64,000 nucleotides of DNA from Defluviitaleaceae bacterium (GCA_009788055.1 WQSG01000008.1:1-64000); one strand, 5' to 3'; numbered from the stretch's first letter, positions 16,208 to 25,099 are shown. The notes: generated from the letters alone by a model not told the origin. Program-made: numbers and translations.

Positions 16208-18355
16208 TTACTCTGCAACGCGCACTCTATCCCCGTTGGAAACGGGCTTGTTACTACCGATTATAATTTGACTGTCGCGGCTTATGGGGCCGCGGATTGC
16301 AACCATGTCGCCGTCTGCGGCAACGAGGGTTACGTTTACGCGTTCGGCTACGTTTTGCAGGCCGAGTACGGTGTTGCGGCGTGATAGTACATATAGGAAG
16401 TAGCCCGCGTTGTCGGAATTGAGTGCAGAGATGGGTACGCTCATGTCGTAGTTGGCGCGGGAAATTACGATTTCGGCATCTATGCGTTGGCCTACGTTCC
16501 AGTTGCCTTCGGGTAAGTTTATGGTTACGGTTGCGTTGTCGTTTTCGTCGGAGGAAGAAATTGCGGATACCGCGCCCGTGGTGGTCTGTGTGAAAAACAT
16601 GGAGCCGCCGCCCGTGGAAACTTCGGCTTCAACGCCAACGGCAAGCCGTTCCGCGTCTTCGGCGGGTATTTGCATTTGCGCCGCAAAACCGCCCGCCGTG
16701 TCGCGCAGGGAAACAAGGGGCGCGGCGGTTGTTTCCGCGCCCTGTAAAAGTGTGTGCGCCACAACGCCGCTATAGTTTGCGTATAAAACCCCGTCAGAAA
16801 TAATAAGCCCGTCCAATGTTTCCACCGTGGATTGCTGTGCGTAAAAATCCAAACGCAAAGTCGCGGCGGTGATTACGTTTTGGGAGGCGGTATCGGTATT
16901 TTGAAGCACGTTGCGTTGGTGGTTTTGCTGGGCTGTGTTTAATGCCGCCGTGGTATCTTCTACGCGGCGGGCGGCGGTTAGGCGGGCGTCTTCCGCACGG
17001 GTGATTGCAGTTTGTATCGCCGCTTCGGCACGTTCGATTTCCGTGCTTGCGGAATTTGCGGCATCTTCTAAGCGGCGCGTTGCCGTTAGAATATTATCGC
17101 TTGCGCGGTTTTGTGCCGTTTCAAGCGCGGTTTGTGCGGCTTGTTGGCTGTTTTCAAAATTGCGCTGTGCTTGCGATAGGTTCACTTCCGCGTCTTCCAC
17201 GCGCCGCGCCGCCGTTGTTAAATTATCTGCCGCACGGGTTTGCGCCGTTTCAAGTGCCGCTTCCGCACGTTCAATTTCCCCTTCGATGGATTCATCAAAT
17301 ACGCGCCGCGCTTGATTATACGCCGCTTGCGCGTCTTCCACCCTGCGCTGTGCCGTAAGCTGTGCCGCTTCTGCCGCGCTTTCCGCCGCAAAAAGTGCGT
17401 TTTGTACTCGCTCAACTTCCGCCCAAGTTGTATCGCCGCTGAAATATTCCGCCCACACGATATTTAACGCGGAACGTGCGTTGCGCATATTTTCTTCGCC
17501 TTGCTCCTCGGTTGTGGTGTAGTCGTCGCGGGCGCGTTGCAGATTGCGTGCGGCGTTTTCAATTGAAGTCCTGTCCATGTCCGCAGGGCGGCGGGAGAGT
17601 AGCTCTGCCAAGGTTTCTTGCGCGTCTGTTATGTCGGTTTCGCCTTGCGCGTAGGTTGCCGCGTAGTCTTCCAATGCCCGCTCGTGATTGCGAATTGCGT
17701 TTTGCAGTGCGGTATCGTCCACGTTGCGGGCATTTTCTTCCGCCGCTAAGATATCGGATTGGGCTTGCGCAAGGACGGCATAATAATCTTCCCGCGCCCG
17801 TTGGTACGCACGAACCGCCGCGGGCAAAACGATACCCGCCGTGTCATACGCCAACAAAATTTCCAACTCGTCCTGTGCCGCCGCTATGTCCTCCGCACCC
17901 TGTTGCACGGTGGTTGCGTAGTCCTCTTGGGCGCGGGTTAAATTGCGCCGCGCCGTGTCCAGCGGGCTTGCGTCTATGCTTTCGGAGCGTTCCAGCCGCT
18001 CCAAATCCAGTTCCATTCTGTTCAGCGTTGCCGCTTCACGTATCCGCAGTTCTTCAACATCTTCGATATCAAAAACCGCGACCGCTTCACCCGCTTCAAT
18101 TTCCCGCCCCGTTCCTATTAACATTTCTACAACCGTTAGCCCACGCGGCACGGTAATATCCAGCGTTGCCGCTGTCGAAACCGTTGCACTGCCACTAATC
18201 GCGTCCACAATTTCGCTTCGCACAGGCGCGGCAAGTTCCACACGGGCAAGGGTTGCCCCGCTTGTGCCGCGAGCAACCAAAGTAAACACCAGCAACAACG
18301 CCAAAAATTTGCAAATATTTGCGGCAGAACGCCGTTGTGTCGGGTCTGAAATCAT
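16208..18355 (-). CDS. HlyD/RND-adaptor-like protein with a very long coiled coil
   Basis: 715 residues. An N-terminal signal/anchor (~15-35), a first lipoyl-like half (~45-105; GTGREIEAGEAVAVFDIED), a helical hairpin-like region of about 400 residues (~110-520) built from repeats (RRVEDA, ERAEAA, TAQTRA and earlier DYATT.QG..DI), then the second lipoyl half and beta-barrel (~525-715; SGVVAHTLLQGAETTAAPLV, NWNVGQRIDAEIVIS). Adaptors normally have hairpins of 100-200 residues. The start ATG at 18355 has AAGGAG upstream. It lies five bases after the permease stop, in one operon with importer-type genes. The arrangement suggests a cell-surface or peptidoglycan-spanning adaptor; the substrate is unknown. 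Confidence 0.8.
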   Translation of the reverse strand: MISDPTQRRSAANICKFLALLLVFTLVARGTSGATLARVELAAPVRSEIVDAISGSATVSTAATLDITVPRGLTVVEMLIGTGREIEAGEAVAVFDIEDVEELRIREAATLNRMELDLERLERSESIDASPLDTARRNLTRAQEDYATTVQQGAEDIAAAQDELEILLAYDTAGIVLPAAVRAYQRAREDYYAVLAQAQSDILAAEENARNVDDTALQNAIRNHERALEDYAATYAQGETDITDAQETLAELLSRRPADMDRTSIENAARNLQRARDDYTTTEEQGEENMRNARSALNIVWAEYFSGDTTWAEVERVQNALFAAESAAEAAQLTAQRRVEDAQAAYNQARRVFDESIEGEIERAEAALETAQTRAADNLTTAARRVEDAEVNLSQAQRNFENSQQAAQTALETAQNRASDNILTATRRLEDAANSASTEIERAEAAIQTAITRAEDARLTAARRVEDTTAALNTAQQNHQRNVLQNTDTASQNVITAATLRLDFYAQQSTVETLDGLIISDGVLYANYSGVVAHTLLQGAETTAAPLVSLRDTAGGFAAQMQIPAEDAERLAVGVEAEVSTGGGSMFFTQTTTGAVSAISSSDENDNATVTINLPEGNWNVGQRIDAEIVISRANYDMSVPISALNSDNAGYFLYVLSRRNTVLGLQNVAERVNVTLVAADGDMVAIRGPISRDSQIIIGSNKPVSNGDRVRVAE

Positions 18356-18360
18356 GTCAT

Positions 18361-19434
18361 CTACTCCTTAATCCCTGCGGCCTGTATGCCCAGCTCCAGA
18401 TATTTTTGACCGAAGAAGAAAAACAATGCGGCTGGCATTAGCATCAGCAGCGAAGCCGCCATTGCAAGCCCCAGTTCTTCCGCGGCAATTTGCGGCAGAA
18501 ACAACGACAGCGGCCACACAGACGGGTCGTTTAAAAAAGTCATAGGCTGTTCTATCGCGCCCCAAACTTCCAAAAAGCCCAGCACCGCCGCCGCCATAAT
18601 ACTTGGCACACCCAGCGGCAAACCGATGTAAAAAAACGTGCGAAACGCGCCCGCGCCGTCTATGCTTGCCGCCTCCAAAAGTGGGCGCGGCACGGCATCA
18701 AAACCGCGCATCATGATAAACACGGGGAACGCCGAAAACGCAAACGGCAGAATAACCGCCCAAACCGTATTCATAAGCCCCAAGCCGTCTATCACCAAAA
18801 AGTTCGGCACCATTGTCACTTGAAACGGCATAAGCATCAAACAGATATACACCGTTGCAACAATCTTGCGCCCGCGAAACCTAAAGCGACTTAAAGCCCA
18901 AGCCGCAGGCGCACCCACAGCCACCTGCCCCAAAACCGACGGCACAACCAGCACAAATGTATTCCAGAACATTGTGAAAAAGTGCGGCGTATCCAAAAGC
19001 AATTCCGCAAGCGGCTGAAGCGTAGGCCATGAAGGCAACAGCGGCCAAACAGAAAATCCATCCGCCCCCATAATTGCCGGCCCGATAGTCGCATTCAACT
19101 CCTCCAACGACATCAGCGAACCCATAACCATAAACCACAGCGGCCACCACACCAGCAACGCCAGCGCGATTAGAGGGATGTACAAAGGAATTTTTTTTAA
19201 GTTCTCGGGGCAATGAAGTGAGCGAAGCGAACGGCACTGCCCCGAACCCCACGAACTTTTTTGAAAAAAAGTTCGACAAAAAACTTTAACATGGACTAGC
19301 GGTGAAAAAACTCGTGTTGCTAAAATCGCGCGAATGCGCGATTTTAAATTAAAGTTTTGATGAAACTTTTTCAAAAGTTTCCGGGGGTTCGGGGGCAGAG
19401 CCCCCGAGAACTTCCCCGCGGTCTTATCACCCAT
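18361..19434 (-). CDS. ABC importer permease (MalG-type) with repeat-encoded N-terminus
   Basis: Core of about 275 residues beginning near KKIPLYIPLIALALLVWWPL: six membrane segments with the MalG/UgpE-type pattern and an EAA loop (LLEAASIDGAGAFRTFFYIG). No start codon with an RBS exists at that point. The frame is open upstream through a family-1 repeat to an ATG at 19434 (GTG at 19443), overlapping the stop of the preceding permease by 8 bases. About 80 residues, including FSPLVHVKVFCRTFFQ, would then be repeat-encoded. Function: membrane subunit with the neighbouring permease and binding lipoprotein. The ATPase is not in the cluster. Confidence 0.85.
   Translation of the reverse strand: MGDKTAGKFSGALPPNPRKLLKKFHQNFNLKSRIRAILATRVFSPLVHVKVFCRTFFQKSSWGSGQCRSLRSLHCPENLKKIPLYIPLIALALLVWWPLWFMVMGSLMSLEELNATIGPAIMGADGFSVWPLLPSWPTLQPLAELLLDTPHFFTMFWNTFVLVVPSVLGQVAVGAPAAWALSRFRFRGRKIVATVYICLMLMPFQVTMVPNFLVIDGLGLMNTVWAVILPFAFSAFPVFIMMRGFDAVPRPLLEAASIDGAGAFRTFFYIGLPLGVPSIMAAAVLGFLEVWGAIEQPMTFLNDPSVWPLSLFLPQIAAEELGLAMAASLLMLMPAALFFFFGQKYLELGIQAAGIKE
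19202..19431. repeat. Palindromic repeat family 1, copy 3 (translated)
   Basis: Full copy with a ~22-base expansion in the first GC hairpin loop. Stems: CGAACTTTTTT/AAAAAAGTTCG, TCGCGC-GAAT-GCGCGA, AAACTTTTTCAAAAGTTT and the end GC hairpin. It lies between the two permease genes, and the minus-strand frame of the downstream permease runs through it without a stop. Confidence 0.9.
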
Positions 19435-20506
19435 CGCTATCACCGTCCAAAAATTTGCGCATGAGGAGAATTATAATTAGGAGAACCGCCGCCATCATGG
19501 TAGCACCCGCGCTAAGGCGGCTTATGTCCAAATTTTGAAACCAGTTGTTGAAGAGGTGCTGTAGGAGGTACATAGAATCGTGCGGATGAGAACCCGCGAC
19601 CAAATACGCCTCGCGGAAGACGCGAAAGCTGTTCAGCAGTGACAATATGGCAACCACGCCGATTGTGGGTAACAGGCACGGCAAAGTGATATAGCGGAAG
19701 CATTGCAACCGCCCCGCGCCGTCTGCATACGCCGCTTCGTACAACGAGCCGGAAATTCCATCCAGCCCCGCCAGCCACAAAATCATATTATAGCCGGTAT
19801 TTTTCCACAGATATGTAAACACCAGCACCCAAAAAGCCGCACCCGAATGCATAAAATCCACAGGCGCGCCCCCAAACCTAATCAACGCCGCATTCGCCAG
19901 CCCACCGTAATTAAATAACGCTTGCCACAGCAAAACTATACTTGCCACAGGCACCGCCATCGGCAACAAAAACGTAGTCTTAAAAACCCGCCCTTTAACC
20001 GCCCGCACCAACAGCGCGACACCCAAACTAACAACCATCAACAGCGGAATACTAACCCCCACAAACCTTACGGTATTAACCGCCGCCAGCCTAAACGCCG
20101 CATTACCCACAACCGACGAATAACTCTCCCACCCAATAAAATTTACGCCCCTTACATCAAAAAAACTGCGCCTGACCGTATCCACAAACGGCAACAAAAA
20201 GAAAACACTAATACCAATCAGACTTGGCGCAAGAAAAATCAGGGCTAACAGTGATTCGCGTCTAAGGAAGTTCTCGGGGCGTTGCCCCGAACCCCACGAA
20301 CTTTTTTGAAAAAAAGTTCGACAAAAAACTTTAACATGGACTAGCGGTGAAAAAATACGCGAGTTCCGAATCGCGCATATGCGCGATTCGAGACAGGGGT
20401 CAAGGGGACTTGTCCCCTTGCAGGGGGTTCGGGGGACGGAGTCCCCCGAGGTCTTATCATTAAATTTACGACCGCTCTGCAAGATAGTTTCGGATGGATT
20501 GTTCAA
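19427..20506 (-). CDS. ABC importer permease (MalF-type) with repeat-encoded N-terminus
   Basis: Core of about 280 residues beginning near RRESLLALIFLAPSLIGI: typical MalF/UgpA-type permease with six membrane segments and an EAA loop (LYEAAYADGAGRLQCFRYIT). As in the sister permease, no start codon sits at the natural N-terminus. The frame is open through a family-1 repeat back to a TTG at 20506 inside the end of the binding-protein gene. Both permeases carry the same repeat-derived segment (FSPLVHVKVFCRTFFQ) just before the core. The true start could instead be an unusual codon at the repeat border. Confidence 0.85.
   Translation of the reverse strand: MNNPSETILQSGRKFNDKTSGDSVPRTPCKGTSPLDPCLESRICAIRNSRIFSPLVHVKVFCRTFFQKSSWGSGQRPENFLRRESLLALIFLAPSLIGISVFFLLPFVDTVRRSFFDVRGVNFIGWESYSSVVGNAAFRLAAVNTVRFVGVSIPLLMVVSLGVALLVRAVKGRVFKTTFLLPMAVPVASIVLLWQALFNYGGLANAALIRFGGAPVDFMHSGAAFWVLVFTYLWKNTGYNMILWLAGLDGISGSLYEAAYADGAGRLQCFRYITLPCLLPTIGVVAILSLLNSFRVFREAYLVAGSHPHDSMYLLQHLFNNWFQNLDISRLSAGATMMAAVLLIIILLMRKFLDGDSDG
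20269..20460. repeat. Palindromic repeat family 1, copy 4 (translated)
   Basis: Full copy between the binding-lipoprotein gene and the first permease. Stems: CGAACTTTTTT/AAAAAAGTTCG, TCGCGC-ATAT-GCGCGA, an AAGGGGAC/GTCCCCTT hairpin in place of the usual AT stem, and the end GC hairpin CTCGGGGGAC/GTCCCCCGA. Open in the permease frame on the minus strand. Confidence 0.9.
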
Positions 20507-22694
20507 CTTCTCTCACGGCTCCCTGTATGTCTAGAGTGGCGTTGCACAGGCGTTCGGTGGTGTTCCAAATCATGTCTCGCAGGGTTACTTCCAGTAGAGC
20601 GGGGGTGTGAAGGTCGTTTATTATGGCAAGTTGGGTTATGTCGATATAGATGTCGGCTTCTGCGAATTGTTCGTTTAGGATGTTTACTTGTTCGGCAAGA
20701 CCTGCGCGGGTGATTGGCAAACCTTGGCCGTGGTTGATGCTTTGGACTTCAACCGAGAGAAGGGTGGAAATGAATTGTGTTGCGAAGTCGGGGTTGGCTG
20801 TGTCGGCGGAGATTGCGGCAATGGTGGATGGCTGCCAAGAGCCGGGTACAATCCCGGGGAAAAGCGCGAAATCGGATTCTGTACGGTTTAGCGTCATCTG
20901 CATTGTGATTAGGTGGTTGAGTGAAAACGCCGCAAAGTTTGTGGTTTGCATCATGTATTGCATCAACGAACCCGTAATCATTGTTGGCATCGCGCCGCCG
21001 CGTGTTGTTCCTGCGGCAACAAACGTACCCATACGCATGGTTTCGTCTTGGGGTTCGGCAAGGTTGTACTTGTCGCTAATGGTTTGCATTGCTGTGAAGA
21101 ATTGGTAAAGTGCGTCTGTGTTTAGTTGGTTGTCGTTGATTATCGCGGCAGAAGATGTAAGCCATAGTATATCGAAGAGTTCGTCAAGGCTTGTGAATGC
21201 TATTTCTGCGCGGTCTTCTTCCGCGATTGTTTCAAACATACCGCCCCTGCGACCCATCGCGCCGATGTGTGGGTTGCCGCTTGCGATTCTTTCCACCAAA
21301 ACGTCCAGCGTTTGCACCTCGCTAAGCGCGGTTGCGTCGCCCACAATAACGGGCATTTGCAACTGCGTCGGCAGGGTGTAAATTTGCCCGCCCTGCGTTG
21401 TGAAAGGCGCGAGCAGGTTTGGCGGAATGTCGCCCATGTTTATGCTTGCCGCCAGATTTAGCAGCATTCCGCGTCCTGCGTAGCTTTCGATTGGCGTGCC
21501 GTCAAGAATTAAAATGTCGGGGCCGCTTCCGCTTAACAGCCGCGTATTTAATGTGCGAACCGCGTCCGAAGCGGAAACCGCGCCGTCACCCGCAAGCGCG
21601 ACTTCGTAAACGATATACGCGCTTGGATTTGTCCGCCACAATTCGCTGATAGCGGCGCGTACAAATGCGTTATCCGTAAGCGACCACACCGTTAAAGTTT
21701 TGTTGGGGTCAACGCCCGCCGTTTCGTCCCATGTGTAGCGATACAGGCGGTTTTGCCCGCCGCTTAACACGTTCACGATAATACTTCCATCCTCAAGAGT
21801 GAACACGGAAGACACAGAACTTGCGGGCGAAGCAAAGGCAAAAGCCGCGCTTTCGATTAAAGTGTCAACGTAGCCGCTTGCGGAAAGGCGCGCAATTGCC
21901 GCGTCCTGCGCAATGAAAAAATCTCCTGCGCGTGTTACCGATACCGCGCCGTTGCCGGGGATTTCTTCCAGTAATTCGCCCGTTTCGGTGTCATGCAAAA
22001 ACATGGGTTGCCCCGCGCCAAAACCGCCAAATGTCATTCCGCGTCCGCCGCCCGCGCCCGCACCGTCCCGCACGGTAACGGTAGCTTGGCGCATTCCGCC
22101 GCCGCCCTGAACACGCATGGTTGTTCCCGCAGTTGTTTCGGCTGTTTCTTCTTCCGCGCCGCCTTGTGTTCGCATACCGCCGCCGCGTTGCTCCACGATT
22201 TGCATATCAGGGAAAACGATGTAGCTAAGTAAAACCCCGCTGTCTGTGGCTTGCACCATTGACACAAGAACCATATCGCCGTTTGCAATTGCCGTGTCGA
22301 TTTCTTCCACGGGGAAGTTTTCGCGGCTTCCGTCCGCAGAAATTTTTACAATTCCCTCCCCCGGCAAGTTTGCCAAAATTCTGCCGTCCTGCAAAAACGA
22401 TGCAAGATGCACACCAAGAAAATCATCCGTGCCGCTCCCCGGCCCTTCCGATTGCGTCCAGCTTTCGCCGTCCGCGCTGTCAAAGCGGGTGCGCAACCCC
22501 TCGTCAAAAACGGCAATGCCGCCATCTTGCGTCATAAGCGAGATAATCTGCCCGCTAACAGGCGGCGTGATATCAACTTCTACATACCGCCCCATTACCA
22601 TGCCGCTAACCGCGCCGTTACCGTTATCACTTGCGCCGCAAGCCGTCACGGCAAATGATAATCCCAGCATCATTGCAAAGATAAAAAACTTCAT
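20466..22694 (-). CDS. Lipoprotein with N-terminal propeller-like region and family-1 solute-binding domain
   Basis: 742 residues. Signal peptide with lipobox VTAC (Cys ~19). Residues ~30-330 show repeated short strands (ILANLPGEGIVKISADGS, SVFTLEDGSIIVNVLSGG) suggesting a beta-propeller, interrupted by low-complexity Gly/Arg segments. Residues ~335-740 are an extracellular solute-binding domain (KTLTVWSLTDN, GPDILILDGTPIESYAGRGM). ATG 22694 has GGAGGTGCAAT upstream. It is first in the operon with two permeases and an adaptor. The propeller-SBP fusion is longer than a usual binding protein (~430 residues). The ligand is not identifiable. Direct repeats for an OmpR-type regulator lie just upstream. 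Confidence 0.85.
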   Translation of the reverse strand: MKFFIFAMMLGLSFAVTACGASDNGNGAVSGMVMGRYVEVDITPPVSGQIISLMTQDGGIAVFDEGLRTRFDSADGESWTQSEGPGSGTDDFLGVHLASFLQDGRILANLPGEGIVKISADGSRENFPVEEIDTAIANGDMVLVSMVQATDSGVLLSYIVFPDMQIVEQRGGGMRTQGGAEEETAETTAGTTMRVQGGGGMRQATVTVRDGAGAGGGRGMTFGGFGAGQPMFLHDTETGELLEEIPGNGAVSVTRAGDFFIAQDAAIARLSASGYVDTLIESAAFAFASPASSVSSVFTLEDGSIIVNVLSGGQNRLYRYTWDETAGVDPNKTLTVWSLTDNAFVRAAISELWRTNPSAYIVYEVALAGDGAVSASDAVRTLNTRLLSGSGPDILILDGTPIESYAGRGMLLNLAASINMGDIPPNLLAPFTTQGGQIYTLPTQLQMPVIVGDATALSEVQTLDVLVERIASGNPHIGAMGRRGGMFETIAEEDRAEIAFTSLDELFDILWLTSSAAIINDNQLNTDALYQFFTAMQTISDKYNLAEPQDETMRMGTFVAAGTTRGGAMPTMITGSLMQYMMQTTNFAAFSLNHLITMQMTLNRTESDFALFPGIVPGSWQPSTIAAISADTANPDFATQFISTLLSVEVQSINHGQGLPITRAGLAEQVNILNEQFAEADIYIDITQLAIINDLHTPALLEVTLRDMIWNTTERLCNATLDIQGAVREVEQSIRNYLAERS

Positions 22695-22739
22695 ATTGCA
22701 CCTCCGTAATTTTTTCACTGCCTATCCTACCGCACGAAA

Positions 22740-22778
22740 CTGAACATACATTGACGGCTATCTGAACATTAGCTGAAC
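22740..22778 (-). promoter_or_regulatory. Direct repeats for an OmpR-type regulator
   Basis: CTGAAC occurs at 22740, 22762 and 22773, i.e. at 22 and 11 base spacing (GTTCAG on the minus strand). An 11-base period is typical of tandem OmpR/PhoB-family sites. They lie ~45-85 bases upstream of the lipoprotein start, downstream of the kinase/regulator genes at 22893-25083, which is where that regulator would be expected to act. Confidence 0.5.
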
Positions 22779-22783
22779 TTTTA

Positions 22784-22895
22784 TAGCGGATTCAATGAAA
22801 AACCGTCCCGACAGAGCGGCACCCGAAAACGCGAATAGAGCGTTTTCGGGCGATTTTGACGCGACAGTCGGGGCGGATTTCGAATTAATCCGCTA
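22784..22895. repeat. Palindromic repeat family 2, copy 1
   Basis: A 112-base element with ends TAGCGGATT/AATCCGCTA and a central perfect hairpin CCCGAAAACGC-N7-GCGTTTTCGGG. A second element sharing the core GGCACCCGAAAACGCGAA lies at 44890-45004 in the opposite orientation. Its right end supplies the TAG stop of the kinase gene. Confidence 0.75.
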
Positions 22896-24407
22896 CAACG
22901 AAAACCAGAAGGTGCTTCCCCTGCCCTGTTCAGACTCCACGCCGCAAGTGCCGCCGTGAAGTTCCAGTATTTTTTTCACGATAGAAAGCCCAAGACCCGT
23001 GCCTGTTATTGCGCGTTTGTGGGCTTTGCCGCTTTTGTAGTATCTGTCCCAGATGAGGGGCAAATCTTCGGCGGCTATGCCTTCGCCGTTGTCGGTTACG
23101 GAAACGCGGGCAGTACCGTTTTCTTCGGAAAGCACTACGGAGATTTTCCTGTCTTCGCCCGCGTAGTTGACGGCGTTTACCAGCAAGTTGTAGAAAGCGC
23201 GGTTGATTTTATTTTCGTCCGCTTCAATAAAAATATCCGCAGAGTGATTAAATTCGATATGGTAGTTTTGATTTTTAAGAAGTTCGCGCATACGCTCGGT
23301 GGTTTCCAAAAGGCTTTGCGTAAGATTGAACCGTGTTTTGTCGGCGTGTTCCATCCCCGATTCCAGTTTGGAAACGTCCAAAACGTCGTTTACAAGCCCT
23401 GTTAGCCGCTTGGCTTCTTCCATTATTACTGCGGCTTGCTCGGGGGTGTAGTCTGCGGGGAAATCGTGCATCATTTCGGAATAGCTGTAAATTAACGCAA
23501 GAGGCGTTCGCAAATCGTGGGACACATTTGCAAGCAGTTCCCGCCGCAAAGATTCAACCCGACCAAGTTCAACGGCAGCGGTGTTAAGCGTGTCGGATAG
23601 TTCCAGAATCTCGCAGAAACCCTTGCCGTTAAATCTCGTGTCGTAATTTCCCTTTGCCAAATCCAACGCCGAACGGTTTATTTCCTCAATGGGGCGGGAC
23701 ACCCGCTTTGCAATAATTATTGCAATAGCCACCGCCAAAACCAGCATTATGGCGGAAATCATATAAAGCTGATACCGCAAGGTACTAACGGTTGCGCTAA
23801 CGGGTGTGATTAACGCGTTAATCATAACCGCCCGCTCGCCCTCGACCCGCACATACACCAGCGACTCGGGAATATGCCGCGTCACGGTGGAAATCCTAAT
23901 CTGATTAACCCGATAACGCCCATCACGCACACCATCGCTTATTGTAATATTTGGCATTACCGTAAAGTGTTCGTAAAACTCGCCGCCTTGGTCAATCGCA
24001 ATTTCAATCCGCGCCAAATTATTGTCTGTCGCAATAAAATTTTGCCGTTGCGGGCGCAAACGCATTACACTAATGTCATTGTCACCCCAAAGTTCAACAC
24101 CATCCGTAACCCTAAAACTTGTGGCAAAATCTTGCAACCCCGCCCGCACCACACTAACGCCCTGCATATCCAAAATGTCCGCGAAAAAATCGCCGCGTTC
24201 AGATATTTCCGCGACAATATCATTCACATTTTCGTCATCCAAATGCGCGACAATCACAGATGCCGCCCTCCGTATCTCCGACATTCTTATATGCCTGTAA
24301 AAATCGCTTAAAAATACAATCTGAAATAGCCACAATATTACCAACAGCAAAACACAAAACCCCAGCAAAAAGCCAAAAATACGCCACTTCAATTTTATTT
24401 TGCCCAT
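22893..24407 (-). CDS. Membrane sensor histidine kinase (HAMP-HisKA-HATPase)
   Basis: 504 residues. Two membrane segments (~12-32 and ~205-230) flank an extracellular sensor of about 170 residues. Then come HAMP (VSRPIEEINRSALDLAKGNY), HisKA (LANVSHDLRTPLALIYSYSE) and HATPase_c (NLLVNAVNYAGEDR, DNGEGI, GTGLGLSIVKKIL). The ATG at 24407 is chosen (AGGAG 10 bases upstream) over a TTG at 24425. The preceding OmpR-type regulator gene ends 4 bases away. This pair probably controls the transport operon immediately downstream. Confidence 0.95.
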   Translation of the reverse strand: MGKIKLKWRIFGFLLGFCVLLLVILWLFQIVFLSDFYRHIRMSEIRRAASVIVAHLDDENVNDIVAEISERGDFFADILDMQGVSVVRAGLQDFATSFRVTDGVELWGDNDISVMRLRPQRQNFIATDNNLARIEIAIDQGGEFYEHFTVMPNITISDGVRDGRYRVNQIRISTVTRHIPESLVYVRVEGERAVMINALITPVSATVSTLRYQLYMISAIMLVLAVAIAIIIAKRVSRPIEEINRSALDLAKGNYDTRFNGKGFCEILELSDTLNTAAVELGRVESLRRELLANVSHDLRTPLALIYSYSEMMHDFPADYTPEQAAVIMEEAKRLTGLVNDVLDVSKLESGMEHADKTRFNLTQSLLETTERMRELLKNQNYHIEFNHSADIFIEADENKINRAFYNLLVNAVNYAGEDRKISVVLSEENGTARVSVTDNGEGIAAEDLPLIWDRYYKSGKAHKRAITGTGLGLSIVKKILELHGGTCGVESEQGRGSTFWFSL

Positions 24408-24411
24408 GTTT

Positions 24412-25083
24412 TCAGCTCTCCTCAAATCTATATCCCAAACCGCGTAATGTTTTAATCAAGTTGCCATACGGCCCAATCGCCTTGCGCAAAAGTTTCATGT
24501 GCGTGTCCAGCGTCCTGTCGTCACCGAAATAATCAAAGCCCCACACTTCCGCAAGAATCTTCTCCCGCGAAAGCGCGATACCCTTATTCCGCACGAAAAA
24601 GAACAGCAAATCTGCAATCTTTGGCGCAAGCTCCACTACCACGCCGTCAATCGTAACCTTGTGCGCAGTCAAATCCGCCACAAAACCGCCCGCCGTGAAA
24701 ACAACGCGCCCGTCCGTATCTTTCCCCGCCCTTCGCAAAATAGCCGCAATCCGCAACATTATTTCCTTGGACGAAAACGGTTTTACAACATAGTCATCCA
24801 CGCCCAACTCAAACGCCAAAACCCTGTCATACTCCTCATTCTTTGCCGAAAGCATAATAACAGGTACGTCCGAAAAGCCCCGTATCTCCCGCACAGCACT
24901 AAATCCGTCCATCTGCGGCATCATCACATCCATTATAACAACATCAAACCCGTCCGCCCTACACGCCCGTACAGCTTCCGCACCGTCACACGCTTCCCCC
25001 ACTCCATACCCCTCATACTCCGCATACTTCCGAATAACCGCCCGCAAACCCGCTTCATCATCGCAAATTAAAATCTTTGCCAT
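24412..25083 (-). CDS. OmpR-family response regulator of the transport locus
   Basis: 223 residues: receiver (ICDDE, VIMDVMMPQMDGF, DYVVKPFSSKE) and winged-helix domain (~130-223; SREKILAEVWGFDYFGDDRT, DTHMKLLRKAIGP, GLGYRFE). The partner kinase follows directly. The triple CTGAAC repeats at 22740-22778 before the lipoprotein gene are a plausible binding site. The upstream side is occupied by a family-1 repeat, so its promoter must lie in the ~17 bases left, inside the repeat, or farther upstream. Confidence 0.95.
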   Translation of the reverse strand: MAKILICDDEAGLRAVIRKYAEYEGYGVGEACDGAEAVRACRADGFDVVIMDVMMPQMDGFSAVREIRGFSDVPVIMLSAKNEEYDRVLAFELGVDDYVVKPFSSKEIMLRIAAILRRAGKDTDGRVVFTAGGFVADLTAHKVTIDGVVVELAPKIADLLFFFVRNKGIALSREKILAEVWGFDYFGDDRTLDTHMKLLRKAIGPYGNLIKTLRGLGYRFEES

Positions 25084-25099
25084 TATTCACACTCCTTTA

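Noticed and set aside
17476-18371. Long plus-strand frames opposite the adaptor gene
   Set aside because: They are shadows caused by the GC-rich, repetitive codons of the coiled-coil gene; composition is Pro/Arg/Cys-rich and there is no ribosome binding site.
22827-22855. CCCGAAAACGC hairpin as an ordinary terminator of the kinase gene
   Set aside because: It is embedded in a larger palindrome that recurs at 44890-45004 and lacks a T run, so it was called a repeat family instead.
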